A stretch of DNA of 64,000 nucleotides from Whalleya microplaca (taxonomy: Eukaryota; Ascomycota; Sordariomycetes; Xylariales; Xylariaceae), in the NCBI GenBank assembly GCA_022497155.1, contig MU385739.1, positions 248,001 through 312,000 on the forward strand, in the 5' to 3' direction. Shown here one piece after another: positions 36,050-47,305 of the stretch. The position numbers and the translations under genes were made by a program. Below the pieces are notes generated by a model, which was given only the letters and a program-made list of their open reading frames with translations, did not search any database and had not been told where the DNA came from. The first letter of the stretch is position 1, and every line of letters starts with the position of its first letter.

Positions 36050-37648
36050 TACGCCACGGGCTTGAACTTGAACTAGGTCGAGTCTTCGGATTGCATCTCA
36101 TCTTTCAACCTTACGGTGCTCCTCCGGCCCTCCCGTCCTCTCGGTGGAAACGACAACATCATTTACATGTAGTTACATTATTGGAGCCCACGATTCCGAG
36201 CTTGTCACCGACTTTCCCTAGCCAACCCCGTGATTGGGAACGAGGTGCATGTACGAACTGGTCTGTCGGTTGCGCATCGATAAAACATTGAGCAGAGAAG
36301 TTGACAAGTGTCCCGGCTACCAGTTACCCACGCCACTCGGGAACGTCCGCGGCACCCGGGGCAAAGGATCAAACGCCATGATCGTCAGTGAAAATTATTA
36401 GTGTCGAAATTAGAATGCCCCAACGACGTGGTGGTCGTATGCCTCTCAACGTCGTGTGGTAGTGTCACGAAGCAAGCGCTGTTTCAGTCAATGTTTGACA
36501 GGGAGACTAAAAAAGTATCCAAGACAACGAAAAGCCGACAAAAAGGCAGAACGGGGAGACTAGCATCGGGGCATTGCGGAAACATGATGTCTCCCTGCTC
36601 ATATCTACCAAGCTTCATTTGGACATTTTCGAGAAGTCCGAAATCCCCTACTGATCTAGGCACCACTTTCCCACGGCGAGTGCCTCTTTTTGGTTCCTAA
36701 TACGCATAGAGAATACCATGAGAAGGATTCTATTGTTTTCATTTTGTTAGGATTATGTTTTCAAACGATCAATCCACGTCATGACAAGACATCCTCCTCA
36801 TATTGCTGTAAGTCGCGGCCCTCCCGACGAGTCCTACCGTCCCGTCGGCTCTCCAGCAGTCCAGCCAGCCTTCAATTGATGAATGACATCATACGCCAAA
36901 CCTACATGTATACATATAGTCGTCATAACTTGCTTGTCGACTCCAAAGCTTTACCCGATCTCGAAGTTTCCAAGAACTCTCGGTATCATGAGCACCATTA
37001 CATTCTACCACATAGACTTTATATCATGCAATATTGTGAACCCAATGGGCAGTTTACGGGTTTACTCGGCAGAGCAGCTCAACCTAAATTATTATTAGGT
37101 ATTTGGGCGCCTACTAGGCAGCTAGGGTAGAACACTCGAAGATGAGCCTCAGCTAGGCCAGCCAATGGACTTCAAGGTCTAGACCTCAGCTTTTCAACTG
37201 TTGAGCCCTGTGGAACGGTGCCTGGGTGCGTGGTTGCGTGACCCCCCAGTCACTGACCCTTGTCATAATAACTATGGGCACCTGCTATGCCGCGGTTCAT
37301 AGCTGCAGGGCACCGCGGTCATGAACGGAGTTAGCACGCGGTGACTCTCATCCCTTTTGAAATTTTCCCCGGCCAGTCTGATTAATACATGTAGCTTCAC
37401 AAAATAATAAAATATACTTTATTTACCTACTACCTATTTCATACCAGGTTTCCTGTCCCGTCATCTTTGTGAAGGCGCAGCTGTAGATTTCCGCTGCCGG
37501 GTTCATCTCGCCTGTTACCTTGCAATGCCTTCATAGACTTTCACGTTCCAATTCTTCTTCTTTTTCTACTAAGCTCGGACTGTTGCTTGCTGGACTTGTA
37601 TTGGCCTGCAGAATACTCGACGACTCTGTGCTAGAATCTTAGACAACC
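36050..37648. other. Intergenic, elongase promoter side
   Basis: About 1.6 kb without a supported gene. The last 150 bp before 37649 is rich in CT tracts (e.g. TTCTTCTTTTTCT), a typical fungal core promoter and leader. Frames at 36401-36700 and 36690-37130 show no features. Confidence 0.45.
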
Positions 37649-39186
37649 ATGGCTACTCCCGTCGTCTTTGCCTCGCCTCCTGCGGCGACCCTCTTCCGGT
37701 TCCCGCCTCATCCCGAGCCGCAAACGATCCCCCCTCCGCATTTCGACCTCCCGTTCACAATACCGGATAGTTGGTACGTCGCAGCATTGGACCCCAAGGT
37801 TCCAATTACCATTGCGGCCGTATACGCGATTACCGCCAAGGCGCTCAATGCATACAACAAATCCACGGGCAAGCAGCCATGGGCCATCAGCAAGACCAGG
37901 GCGTTCCACGCCTTTGTTGTCTTACACAACGTCTTTCTTGCCGTTTATTCTGCGTGGACCTGGTACGGCATGCTGAATGCACTTCGGAACACGATTGCCA
38001 GCCCCACTGGGCCCAATGGCTGGGCGGCCACAGTTGACAGTTTCTGCAAGTTACACGGCCCCGCCGGCCTGGGAGATGCGGTTGAGTATGACCAGCATCG
38101 CGGAATTTGGGAGTCGACGTCCGGCGCCAGTATTTCGACCGCGGAGGGAACTCCCAGCCGAACTGATACAGGCCGTTTCTGGAACGAGGGCCTCGCATTT
38201 TATGGCTGGATCTTCTACCTGAGCAAGTTCTACGAGGTTTTCGATACCCTCATCATTCTTGCCAAGGGCAAGCTTAGTTCGACACTCCAAACTTACCACC
38301 ATGCCGGTGCGATGATGGCTATGTGGGCGGGTATGCGCTACATGTCAGCCCCTATTTGGGTATTTGTCTTTTTCAACTCAGCTATCCACGCTCTAATGGT
38401 GAGTTCGAACGAGCTGGGTCTATATGGGGAGAGCATCGACAGCTAACATTGGACAAGTACACGTACTATACCGTGACCGCTTTCAACATCCGTGTGCCAA
38501 CAGCGATTAAGCGTTCACTTACCTCACTGCAAATCTCGCAGTTTATTATCGGCGCATCTTGCGCCATGGTGCACTCCTTCGTCTCATATTTAGTCCCGGT
38601 ACAAGTCAAAGTCGCCTCTGTGAACGCCGCTGCCGCCGTATCGAGCGTCGCTGCCGCTGCAACCGCCACTCCCAGCGCTGCCGGCTTTTTTGATGGAATC
38701 AAGCAGGCCTTCATTGGTGCTGCCGAGGCCGCAGGAGCGGCTGCAGTGGGAACTTCTGCCGAGGCCAATGCTGCGCGACAGGAAGCCAGCTACGAGACGC
38801 GGTACGAGAAAGTCGACTGCATCACGACGAGCGGCGCCACCTTTGCCATCTGGCTCAACGTCTTCTACCTGGCCCCGCTCACCTATCTGTTCGCATCGTT
38901 CTTCGTGGCGAGCTACGTACGGCGCACTAAGGCTGAGGTCGTGCGCGCGAAGAGCCACCCCGACAGACGGCGAAGCAACGTCCTCCTGGCCGAGAAGGCC
39001 AGCTGGGATGCCGCGAAGGAAATTGAGCGGGAGGTGTATGGCGAGAGCGCCGAAGGCGCCATCATTGAGGACAGCGACGAGTCCAGCGGCAGCGACAAGC
39101 TTAAGCCGGTGGCGCCTCGAGCGAACGGCGTGAAGACGAGAGCTAATGGCAAGGTGAACGGCAAGGCCAATGGCAAGAAGAATTGA
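37649..39186 (+). CDS. ELO-family fatty acid elongase (Gig30-like), 492 aa
   Basis: Two exons, 37649-38398 and 38458-39186, join across a 59-bp intron (GTGAGT donor) into 492 codons. ELO proteins are ER multi-pass condensing enzymes (3-ketoacyl-CoA synthases) that add two carbons from malonyl-CoA to long-chain acyl-CoA. Here the family motif SKFYEVFDT is at about 192-200 and the His motif reads LQTYHHAG at about 213-220, followed by YMSAPIWVFVFFNSAIHALM, with the intron right after that block, then YTYYTVTAF. The first His of the usual HxxHH is Gln, as I recall for the fungal Gig30-like subgroup. At least six hydrophobic segments are visible. An Ala-rich insert (about 300-345) separates the last two, and the C-terminal 90 residues are a charged tail ending in repeats of NGK. 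The length exceeds that of ELO1-3 type enzymes. Confidence 0.88.
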
Positions 39187-40189
39187 GCACTTTACTTATA
39201 GACGTGACTAGTGTCGCCAACGGAGTCTTGGCGGATTTCGAGCTTACTAAAGCTTACTGAAACCTAGCAGGGAGTCAAAAGCTTGGCGCGATATGGATAA
39301 TACGACATGACATCCTTCATGTTACTATTACTATATCCAATATCTACGAAGCTTGAGGGGAAGTGGGACAAAAGGATTTATGAAATAATGCCGCCGTGAA
39401 AGGCATATGACAGAGTAGAGTTAATGGATTAAACGATGCGAGGGATAAGGTCGGCTCACACGAGTCGGCCGTTTGGTTGTATATACTTTGGAAACACTCT
39501 AGTTCCAAGCTGCATATACCTAAAAACAAGAAAAGCAAAATAATATAAAAACAAATCAAAATCTTAGCCCAGGGAGCTGGATTATGGTGAAGATGCATAT
39601 GTGTAGTTTGTTTGCCAGAAACCACCGGGCTAGGGCAAGGTGTCTTAACGACTGACAATGCACTGCTGAAGCAACAAAGTCAGTGTCACGAGACAAACGT
39701 ATGAGGTAGCAAACAACACAGTTATTGCATGAAGAACTAAAGGGATGTTGGGAAACAACCTCTATACGTGATCCTAACAAAGGATCCTGACAGTCAGCTG
39801 TGGCATTACGAGCGAACTACTGCAATTCGTCTTGCTGTGGGATCTGAATCCTTCAGTTCGACTGTATCCTCCTCGAGGCTCTCTGGGTGGATTTGGTTTC
39901 CGCTCAATAATCCCGGGGAAATTTGTCCTTATGGGCTACTACACGAAGGTTCTCCACCGTCAACCGAGGCTTGGATAATCATATACGAAAATCAGATGTT
40001 CATGTTAGGTCTCTACCTATGTTACGTGCTGCGGAGGGGGTGGTACTATGTCAGACCCAGGTCGGACCTGACAGTTCCCCAGCTTGAGTCCTAGGCTATG
40101 GCTAAAGTCCGTCCCTCAACTGCAGGCTAAACCAGACCACGGTCGAACGAAGACACACCCAGGACTAGCCTCCCCCTCCCCCGTCAGCA
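39187..40189. other. Intergenic between convergent genes, with solo LTR
   Basis: About 1 kb between the elongase 3' end and the 3' end of the unknown minus-strand gene. It contains the second solo LTR at 39684-39792. No gene is seen. Confidence 0.6.
39684..39792. mobile_element. Solo LTR, copy B (109 bp)
   Basis: It begins TGTCACGAGACA and ends GGATCCTGACA, again TGTCA/TGACA ends, and is flanked by a perfect 5-bp direct repeat GTCAG at 39679-39683 and 39793-39797. It aligns with the copy at 22727-22850 from end to end with several small gaps. The different flanking duplications show the two copies inserted independently. No internal region or second LTR is adjacent. Confidence 0.8.
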
Positions 40190-42146
40190 TCAGTAGTCAA
40201 TAAGCACTTCCTCCTTCTCCTTCTCCTTGCCCTTTCCCTTCTCCTTCTCCTTCTCCTGCTCCATCTCTGCTTCCTTCTCATCCAGCATCTCCTGCAGCAG
40301 CGCATCCGCGCGGTCCTGGCGTTCGCGCTCCTCCCGCCGCGCCTCCAGCAAATCGTTTAATTCGCGCGTCCAATCGCGCAGCTCCTCCGCGCAGTCCGCG
40401 CCGAAAGCGTCGTGCAGCGCGCGCAGACACTGCTTGAAGGCCGTCTCGATGGGGTGCCAGGCGGTGAGGCTGTGCGCCGGTCCGTCGTGCTCGACGAGCT
40501 GCACACCCAGGAACGAGGTCCACGAGACGAAATTGTGTTGCTCGGGGTTAGCCATCGCCAACGTGGCCAGGTGCAGGAGAACGTCGTGGGGGCTGACGAA
40601 GTCCAGGTTGAGGCTGGCGGTGGTGGTGGCTTCGACTGCGGGCATGGGGGTGGGGCTGTGTGTCACGGAGATGAGAGCGGCGGAGGCGGCGTGCACGCGG
40701 CGCGGGAAGTCGGGGCCGGAAAAGCGGAAGATCGGGGAGGGCGTTCGCGGGTCGCCTGCGCGGCGCGGAGCACGGGTTCGAGAGCCGTCGCTCGCGCGCG
40801 TGCTAGACATGCTTCCGGTGCTGAGACTGCGGCCGCGGAAAGCCTTACGCCATGCCCTCAGATTCTGCCAGTCCGCTTCTGCGCGCTTCAACGCGGCGTT
40901 GCCTGCGTCGACCTCGTCTGTGTTCCGGCTCGAGGTGGCTTTGATGGGGGCAGGGCTCATGAGCTTCTTGGGCGGCTTGACGGTGCTCCCGGAGCCGGGT
41001 CCGTCGTCATCGTCGCCGATGGACTTCATCGAGCGGGGCACGTCTTCCCAGTTAGTGACATAGTCATACGATAGCAAGCCGTCGCGTTGTCGCTTGGGCG
41101 CCAGCGGTGAGTTATCCTCGTCCGGGCTCTCTCCCTGTATAATCGCCGTACGAGCGGGACTCGCGGGCTCACCCGTGTACCCGAGGTCCGGGCTGCCAGC
41201 CGAGCCGTGCGGGACAGACTCGGTTACGTCCTAAGCATACTGGGTTAGCATTTTCTCGATATATCAGTTCGATGGATCATCGAGGGACAGATCATCGAGG
41301 GACAGATCATCGAGGGCTACATGGCTTGTCTAGAGAACTTCCAAGTCCCGGGCATATATATACCACAATAGGGAGTCGTTGCAGGACGGGAGGGCTTATG
41401 AATGATTATGGGTGGACGTTACTACTCACCTGGGTCTCTCCCCACGCCCGCGCATTATAATAACAGATCTCCTGCTCCTCATATCTATCCAGAGCCTCCA
41501 GAAGTGGGCGAGCCTGGCCGGTCTCCTCAGCCAGCGCAGCCCAAAATCTCAGGACGTCGTATGCGCGCCAGAGGTCGCGCACGATGGTGAACGCCTTCTG
41601 GCGGTCCTGCAGCACAACCTCCAGCCTCACGACCGGTTTGAGTCCGACCCAGCCGGGCTGGAAAACGTTCTCGACATCAATGCCTATGCGCAAGCGATCC
41701 ACGATGACGTCGATGTCGCGCGCGATATGCCGTCCGAAGTGGAAGCCCGGCGGCGACAGGATCTGCCACGGACCGAGCTCCGTCCGGTAGTTAGGGGCAA
41801 GCAGGCCAGATATCGTGGATGTGGCGCAATCCGTGTCCACTGTGAAGTAACACTCCAAGGACTCCTGGACATCGCCGGCATTGAGGGGGAAGATATCTCT
41901 AATGCGCTCGGCCAGGGGGTAAGCAGGCGTTGTGCCGGAGGGCGCGGCGCCGGGAAGATTCTCCTCTACATTTTCGGCGGAATTGTCGATGGCACCTGTA
42001 GCCGGCGTCCAATCTACGAACTCAGGCGTACCCTCGCCTGCATTGATCTCACTTGCGCTTCATGTTGTGTCAGCTAGTATGAGGATCGCCAAAAGACGAT
42101 GATGGACTTACGAAGGTGCCCGCGGGCCCTGGCGGTCTGCGCTCAT
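40190..42146 (-). CDS. Hypothetical protein, 567 aa
   Basis: Three minus-strand exons, 42146-42112, 42057-41430 and 41230-40190, join in frame into 567 codons; introns are 54 and 199 bp with GTAAGT and GTGAGT donors. I do not recognise the family. Residues about 60-220 look like a folded domain (e.g. LGPWQILSPPGFHFGRH, IARDIDVIVDRLRIGIDVE, RLEVVLQDRQKAF). The middle is Ser/Pro/Arg-rich and likely disordered, then a second helical region (LNLDFVSPHDVLLHLATLAM, SLTAWHPIETAFKQCL) leads to a coiled-coil-like Arg/Glu segment and a Lys/Glu-repeat tail. No membrane segment or signal peptide is visible. The antisense strand of exon 3 is also open for about 280 codons because of the GC-rich codon bias; I treat that as a shadow. 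The long second intron holds a 15-bp tandem repeat. Confidence 0.7.
41275..41317. repeat. 15-bp tandem repeat inside an intron
   Basis: Nearly three head-to-tail copies of GATCATCGAGGGACA lie in the second intron of the unknown minus-strand gene. This may explain that intron's unusual 199-bp length. Confidence 0.8.
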
Positions 42147-43411
42147 ATTGCCTTCTGTAGAGGTAACTTGGTGGTTGCAAATAGGTGGTATGCTGGATTT
42201 GCCAGATGTTGGTATTTGGAAGTTGGCACCTAGGACAAGGGCAACATGAATGACGGGAGTAGATGATGGTGGCTTGAGAAAGAGTGCAAGAAAACAAGTC
42301 AGAAGAAACTATAAGTTGAAAGGAGGCTGCTGGCACACAGCAAAGGGTAGTTTGGTGGAAGAGTGTGTCATGAGGACCCTCAGGTGAATGTTGGGGAGGA
42401 TAGAATTATTGTCAAGGCAGGTTGTGCAGGGTTTTTATACAAAGGTCTAAAGGTATGCCTTAAGTAATCTGCAGAATTTGAGTTCCTGCCCAGAGAAATG
42501 TTTCTTGCATGTTGTATCTCAGTCGACGATGTCGATGACATGAACTCTGGGAAAGTACTCTATTTTGTTGGAAGGAATGTAGGCAGGTATACATGGGAAA
42601 AGGCAACAGCATCTCGTCGATTTCGACTTGCATACCATTCAAGTGGATAAGTGAACTCGTCGACAGTAATCAAAGATCAGTTGGAACCTAAGTAACGTAG
42701 TAAAACGATCATGTGGCAAGTAAAGAGTGTATAAAGGGCAATAAGATAAAGTGTATAAAGGGGGACACTTTTCAAATATGCCCCTATTCCTTTAACACGT
42801 CTTGTAACCTAATCACGAGAGTCAATAGCAGGAAAGGGACCAATATTTAGTTCAGGGGCATATTTGTTGAGCAGCCGCCACATTAGCACGGGCTTGGCCC
42901 ATATATATACTGTTTCTTTTAGTTGCTGACAGTGAGGGATACCATCTTTAACATACAATCTTTACCCAAGGCATTGTATTCTTTGTATTCATCAGCACTT
43001 CGTGTACCACCCCCTGCTTTAAAGTGGTTATTTGTACTGCATTCTAGTTCCTAGAATTGCTGTGAACTTGATTACATGCCTCTGGTTTCTCTTAACTGAT
43101 CAGACTAGAGCAACACAATAATACTCGAGGGAAAGAAAATGTCTTTAAGTTAAAATATAAAGTTTCTTTAAAGGTAACGAATCAAGTTGCTTGTGAGGTA
43201 TAGTTGTTGAAATATGTAAGCAGCTATCATGATGGGGTGAGAAGGTTGCACATCAGAAAGAGATGACTTGAACATGATGAAAGCGTCTGTAGATATACAC
43301 TGCGAATAAAGTAGTTTAAAGGGTTGTGCTTCTGCTTCCCTATGTTTACCTCCAAGTGTGGAAGGCTTTGATATCTATGGCCTTTATATGTATACATACA
43401 TTATATATGCG

Positions 43412-43459
<48 letters not shown>

Positions 43460-44325
43460 CCCTTTCGTCTAACTAATATAAAGAAATTGAGTTTTAGAAA
43501 CCCAAGGTAGGTATCTATATCCCGTTCAGATCTCTCACAGTAGCACTAGGACTCGGAAAACATCAGTTGATATTTAGTGAACCTGTTAGAAAACTAGCAC
43601 TTTTTGACAGCCTTATAATGGCCCATCTAGATTCACAAACACCAGATTGAGCATCTGAAGTCAACTCGATATCTTATGAAGTATTCTCAATATTTATCGA
43701 CTTGTAAATTAGATAGTCCTAATATGGGACAGGAATCGGACTCCTCCGCTTTCCAACGTTAAACCAGCATCATCATCAGAAACGCCGTTTAACCAAATCC
43801 ATATGGGGGCCTGGCAGCCAGCGCCAAATCAAAACTCCACAACACCAGGGCTATTCCAGATCCCTAGCTGATGCCCATTGCGCCCCCCTCCTCCCATGCT
43901 AATTTGAAGATGATCAGCTCTCCTGGACATAAAAACCATATGCCAGCGCCCTCCTGAGTCTATATATAGTCTCCTCGATAAGGTATTAATTCATTAAAAA
44001 AATTTGGGTATCCAAGGAGATCCAACTGTTGATGCCACCCGTTGCATTGCTATGCAGCAGTAGCAGACCCGCGCAAGCACGAGATTGATTGGTGATGAAC
44101 CCTGTCTATCCCGGGTGCTTCTATTCTATGATGCTGGTTGTTTATCTCGTCTTGTTGAAGTCGTCATTATTGCCGGCCGTAAGTTCGTAATATGTCCGTG
44201 AATTAGCTTGTACTGGGGGTTGCTATTTGCAATTCGTCATTCCCTCCGGATCCCCTCCAAGTGTCCTCCGGGAATCAAATGTTTATATATTTCTGTTATA
44301 GAGGGCCATGATAGCTCGGTTTGGC
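42147..44325. other. Intergenic with microsatellite and a short hairpin
   Basis: About 2.2 kb without a supported gene. A TA/AG microsatellite lies at 43412-43454. Perfect 13-bp inverted arms (CAAATATGCCCCT at 42773-42785 and its complement at 42854-42866) could form a hairpin. The left part contains the promoter of the unknown gene and the right end the 3' flank of the FYVE gene. Confidence 0.5.
43412..43454. repeat. (TA)n(GA)n compound microsatellite
   Basis: A TA run of about 18 bases passes directly into a GA run of about 26 bases. Confidence 0.9.
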
Positions 44326-45265
44326 TTAGAAGGTGCTCCAATTCCAGTCCCGAGGAACACTCGCGGCAACTTCTTGATGTTGCGTCTGCGCTCCTTTGAT
44401 CGCAGATGGCATCGATGCAGTTGGGCTTGATGGCGCGGTCTGAGAGCCTCTGGCATCGGACGAGTCGTCACTAGATGCTTGACTGTTGGTCCGGCTACGC
44501 CATGTCTTGAACTCAGAGTAGCAGTGGGAGCATGCGCGGCTGATCGTGCCTCTCGGATTAAAGTTCGCATCCTGGTCGAGAGGGATCACAAAGGTGGAAT
44601 GCGGGTCGCAGAAGATGTTACCGCATTTTCGGCAATGGTGTCGGCGTGTCCAATAATTGAAGCGTCGCATACATGAAGGTTCGTCGCATATTGCGGATTC
44701 GGGGTCGGGCTAGGGTAGAAAGTTAGCTTCAGTTCCGTGACACGACAGAGGCGGGAATGAAGTAATCGGTGGATGCCTCGTGCGACTAGGGCTGGAAGTC
44801 TGAGACATAGACACATACCTTCCAGTGGTGTCGCGTGGGTTGCGCAGAAGGTTTGGGGAACATATCAAAGTTCCATTCGCTTTCCATAGATTTTCCACTA
44901 TCACCTGTCGAACGGCGACTCAACAGAGCGATCGCGCCCAGCCCACTAAGGCTGATGAAGCTGGTGGTTGGCCGCAGTTCACTCTCATCTTGCCCTTCGG
45001 TCTTTTTGTCAGGTATCCTCTTAGAGGGATGCTCGGTGGGCCTTAAAACTGCGGGCACGTATAGAGGCCGTACTCGTTGACGGGGGTATGGCTTTGGCGA
45101 GGTGGGCGATGTATTAGTAGAAGTGCTCAATGGCGAGATCTGTTGTGACTGATAGCCTTGCGACGGGTAGGTTGGGGATTGCGTCGAAGGTTGCGGTAGT
45201 TGAGTTGGGTAGAAGTGTGCTCGGTGATGATCAGGCATCCTGGGCAAGATAAAGTCGGCCGCCAT
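44326..45265 (-). CDS. FYVE zinc-finger protein, 276 aa
   Basis: Two minus-strand exons, 45265-44819 and 44709-44326, join across a 109-bp intron (GTATGT donor) into 276 codons. The first 150 residues are Pro/Ser/Thr/Gln-rich and probably disordered. The FYVE domain spans about 155-215: CDEPSC, then the signature RRHHCRKCG (about 171-179), and SRACSHC at the end; the eight zinc ligands are Cys157, Cys162, Cys175, Cys178, Cys183, His186, Cys209 and Cys212. FYVE domains bind phosphatidylinositol 3-phosphate on endosomes through the basic RRHHCR patch, which is intact. The protein ends DWNWSTF, a tail I associate with related fungal FYVE proteins. It lacks other domains, so it is likely a small endosomal or vacuolar trafficking factor; the exact partner is unknown. 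The start could be the next Met nine codons downstream. Confidence 0.85.
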
Positions 45266-46563
45266 CCTCCCTTCGACCCTTTACGACCAAAGCCAGGCCT
45301 TTGTCTGACGTAGAGGCGCAATCCGGACTAGAAATGGCGGAAGTTGGTTGATTGGCGAAGACGCAATCGACTAAAAACAATCGCTGCCAATGTTGGGCGG
45401 CGATAAGCGGGTGTGGGTTGTCGCAGGACCAGATTTCCAATGTTCCAGTGCGTTGTTGTTCAATTAAAAGGGAAGGAGACCACAAGACCACAAGGCCACC
45501 CGATACCCTGGTAAACAAAGCACACGAGGATGGTTCGTTGTTTAAAAGGGATGATAAATCCCCCAGGTTCACGCCTCTTAAAAAGGGTCACCAGTGGCCA
45601 GTGAAGCGGGATGGGCGGATAAGCGCTGAGGCAGACCGACAACCGTATATGTAGTACGTATTATTACAAGTAGTGCTGTACTATTGTAATGAGGCGCTGG
45701 CTATTGTCGGAAATCAGCCAGCGTCAATTGGTGGGTGTTCGAAGGGCCCGATCTCAACTTAAAAGAGTCGACCTGGTGGCGGATGACGGATTGCGGACCC
45801 TGATTTCCCTGAGCTCCCTGAGTTCGGAAGTCGAGCGCAAGTCTCCTTGGCTCCTATAATAACTCAGCCACAGATAAGAGGGCGACAAGGGTTCAGTTTG
45901 AATTGCGTAACGTGTTGACAGAACTGACAGATCGTTATGAGTAACGCTCAAACCGGGTGATGCCGACTGAACTATGTATGTATGTAAATAGTTGCTGGGT
46001 CTGGTTCATGAATCAATAATATGGTAAAAAAATAGAAAAGGACAGCTTAGTTTATAATAAGAGAGTGCATCGTATGCGTATTCCGTAGGTGCATGCGGGT
46101 TTGTGTGTCTTCACGATGCAAAACATGTAAGGGAGGTTTTGGTTGGAAGGGGAGGCGAGGCCGGTAGGATAATACTAATAAAATAATTCCCATCTCACAT
46201 TTGATATTACATACTACCACGACTACACTACGCATACGACTATAGGTAGTACAGAAATACATACACGTAGTACACACATATACACACACATACAGCCGGA
46301 CACACATATACCACCTCATACCAGCAGACCAGCAACTACAACCCGCCCTCACACTCGCACTCACTTATCGAGGGAGGAACTTCCGACGCAATAGTAGACC
46401 GGCCGTAGTGGGCCGGGCTCCATCGGTCCCCTCGACGCTCGAGCATCCACTAATTCTTATTCGACGGCTCGAATTGCTAAATCTACCTACGTAAATACAT
46501 ACTACGTTGTACCTCATTCGCAGCACGCTACAGTATCTTTGGCATCTTGGCTGAGCATACTTA
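45266..46563. other. Intergenic, FYVE promoter side
   Basis: About 1.3 kb. The part next to the FYVE gene is its likely promoter. Around 46240-46310 there is a CACACATA-rich simple tract. Frames here (e.g. 46047-46364 minus) are driven by that low complexity. The MITE begins at 46564. Confidence 0.5.
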
Positions 46564-47305
46564 CCCCCCGATCGACAAATCGTCAGGCTGAGACTGATCG
46601 GTCTGAAAAGTGACTTTCACCTGTATAAAAAATAGTGCAAGATCTGTTGTACCTGTATAGGACCCCCTGTAGCTGCGCCTTACCTGCGTCAGTTAGTTAA
46701 ATTACCTGAATCCACTCCTATTGATTATATAAGCCGTCTTTTTCTCAAATATCTTGTGATAGCTTCAATACCTGTATATAACTTTCCAAGCCGAAATAAA
46801 ATCAAAAGAAATTCAGAAAAATAAAAAAAATTAGCTATTATATTTCGAACGCCGACTATCTGTAATATCCAATTGCTAAAGGTCGCCGACGCTAATAAAT
46901 GCCGGCGTTAATAATTGTCACCTATTCAAGATCGAAATATAATATACTCTCCAGAGACGCGTTATACGCAAATTCAGCCAGATAGATCAATCAGCCAGAT
47001 GGATCAGCCTGTGCCTGTTCATCGAGAATCAGTCTGAGACTGACCGATTAAGTAGCCTTTTTACGCTAATTACTTGGCAACTATGCTGTTTCTTGACTAA
47101 TAATAAGCCACAAATCCACAGATACATTCATAGATGGAGGAAAATTTGCATAGCCAGCCTGAGATCAGTCTGGCATTGCATAACGACAAGGTGGGTCGAA
47201 ATTACTGCCAAAACGGGTATAACGCTGACTGACTAGCGTCTTTAATTTATGTTTATGCAAGCCCTGACCGATCAGTCCCAGCCTGCCGATTTGTCGATCA
47301 GGGCC
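46564..47305. mobile_element. 742-bp MITE with ~40-bp TIRs and TTA duplication
   Basis: Inverted repeats at 46564-46603 and 47266-47305 match at about 35 of 40 positions; the shared core is GATCGACAAATCG then CAGGCTG and GACTGATCGGTC. A TTA triplet lies immediately outside each end (46561-46563 and 47306-47308). A TWA triplet duplication is typical of PIF/Harbinger elements, so this is most likely a non-autonomous member. Subterminal copies of TCAGTCTGAGACTGA-like sequence occur at about 47028 and 47163. There is no coding capacity. Confidence 0.8.

Noticed and set aside
37631..38302. Minus-strand frames over the elongase
   Set aside because: Antisense shadows; the plus strand carries clear ELO motifs and a good intron.
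40227..41063. 278-codon plus-strand frame
   Set aside because: Antisense shadow of exon 3 of the minus-strand unknown gene; produced by its repeated Lys/Glu and Arg codons.
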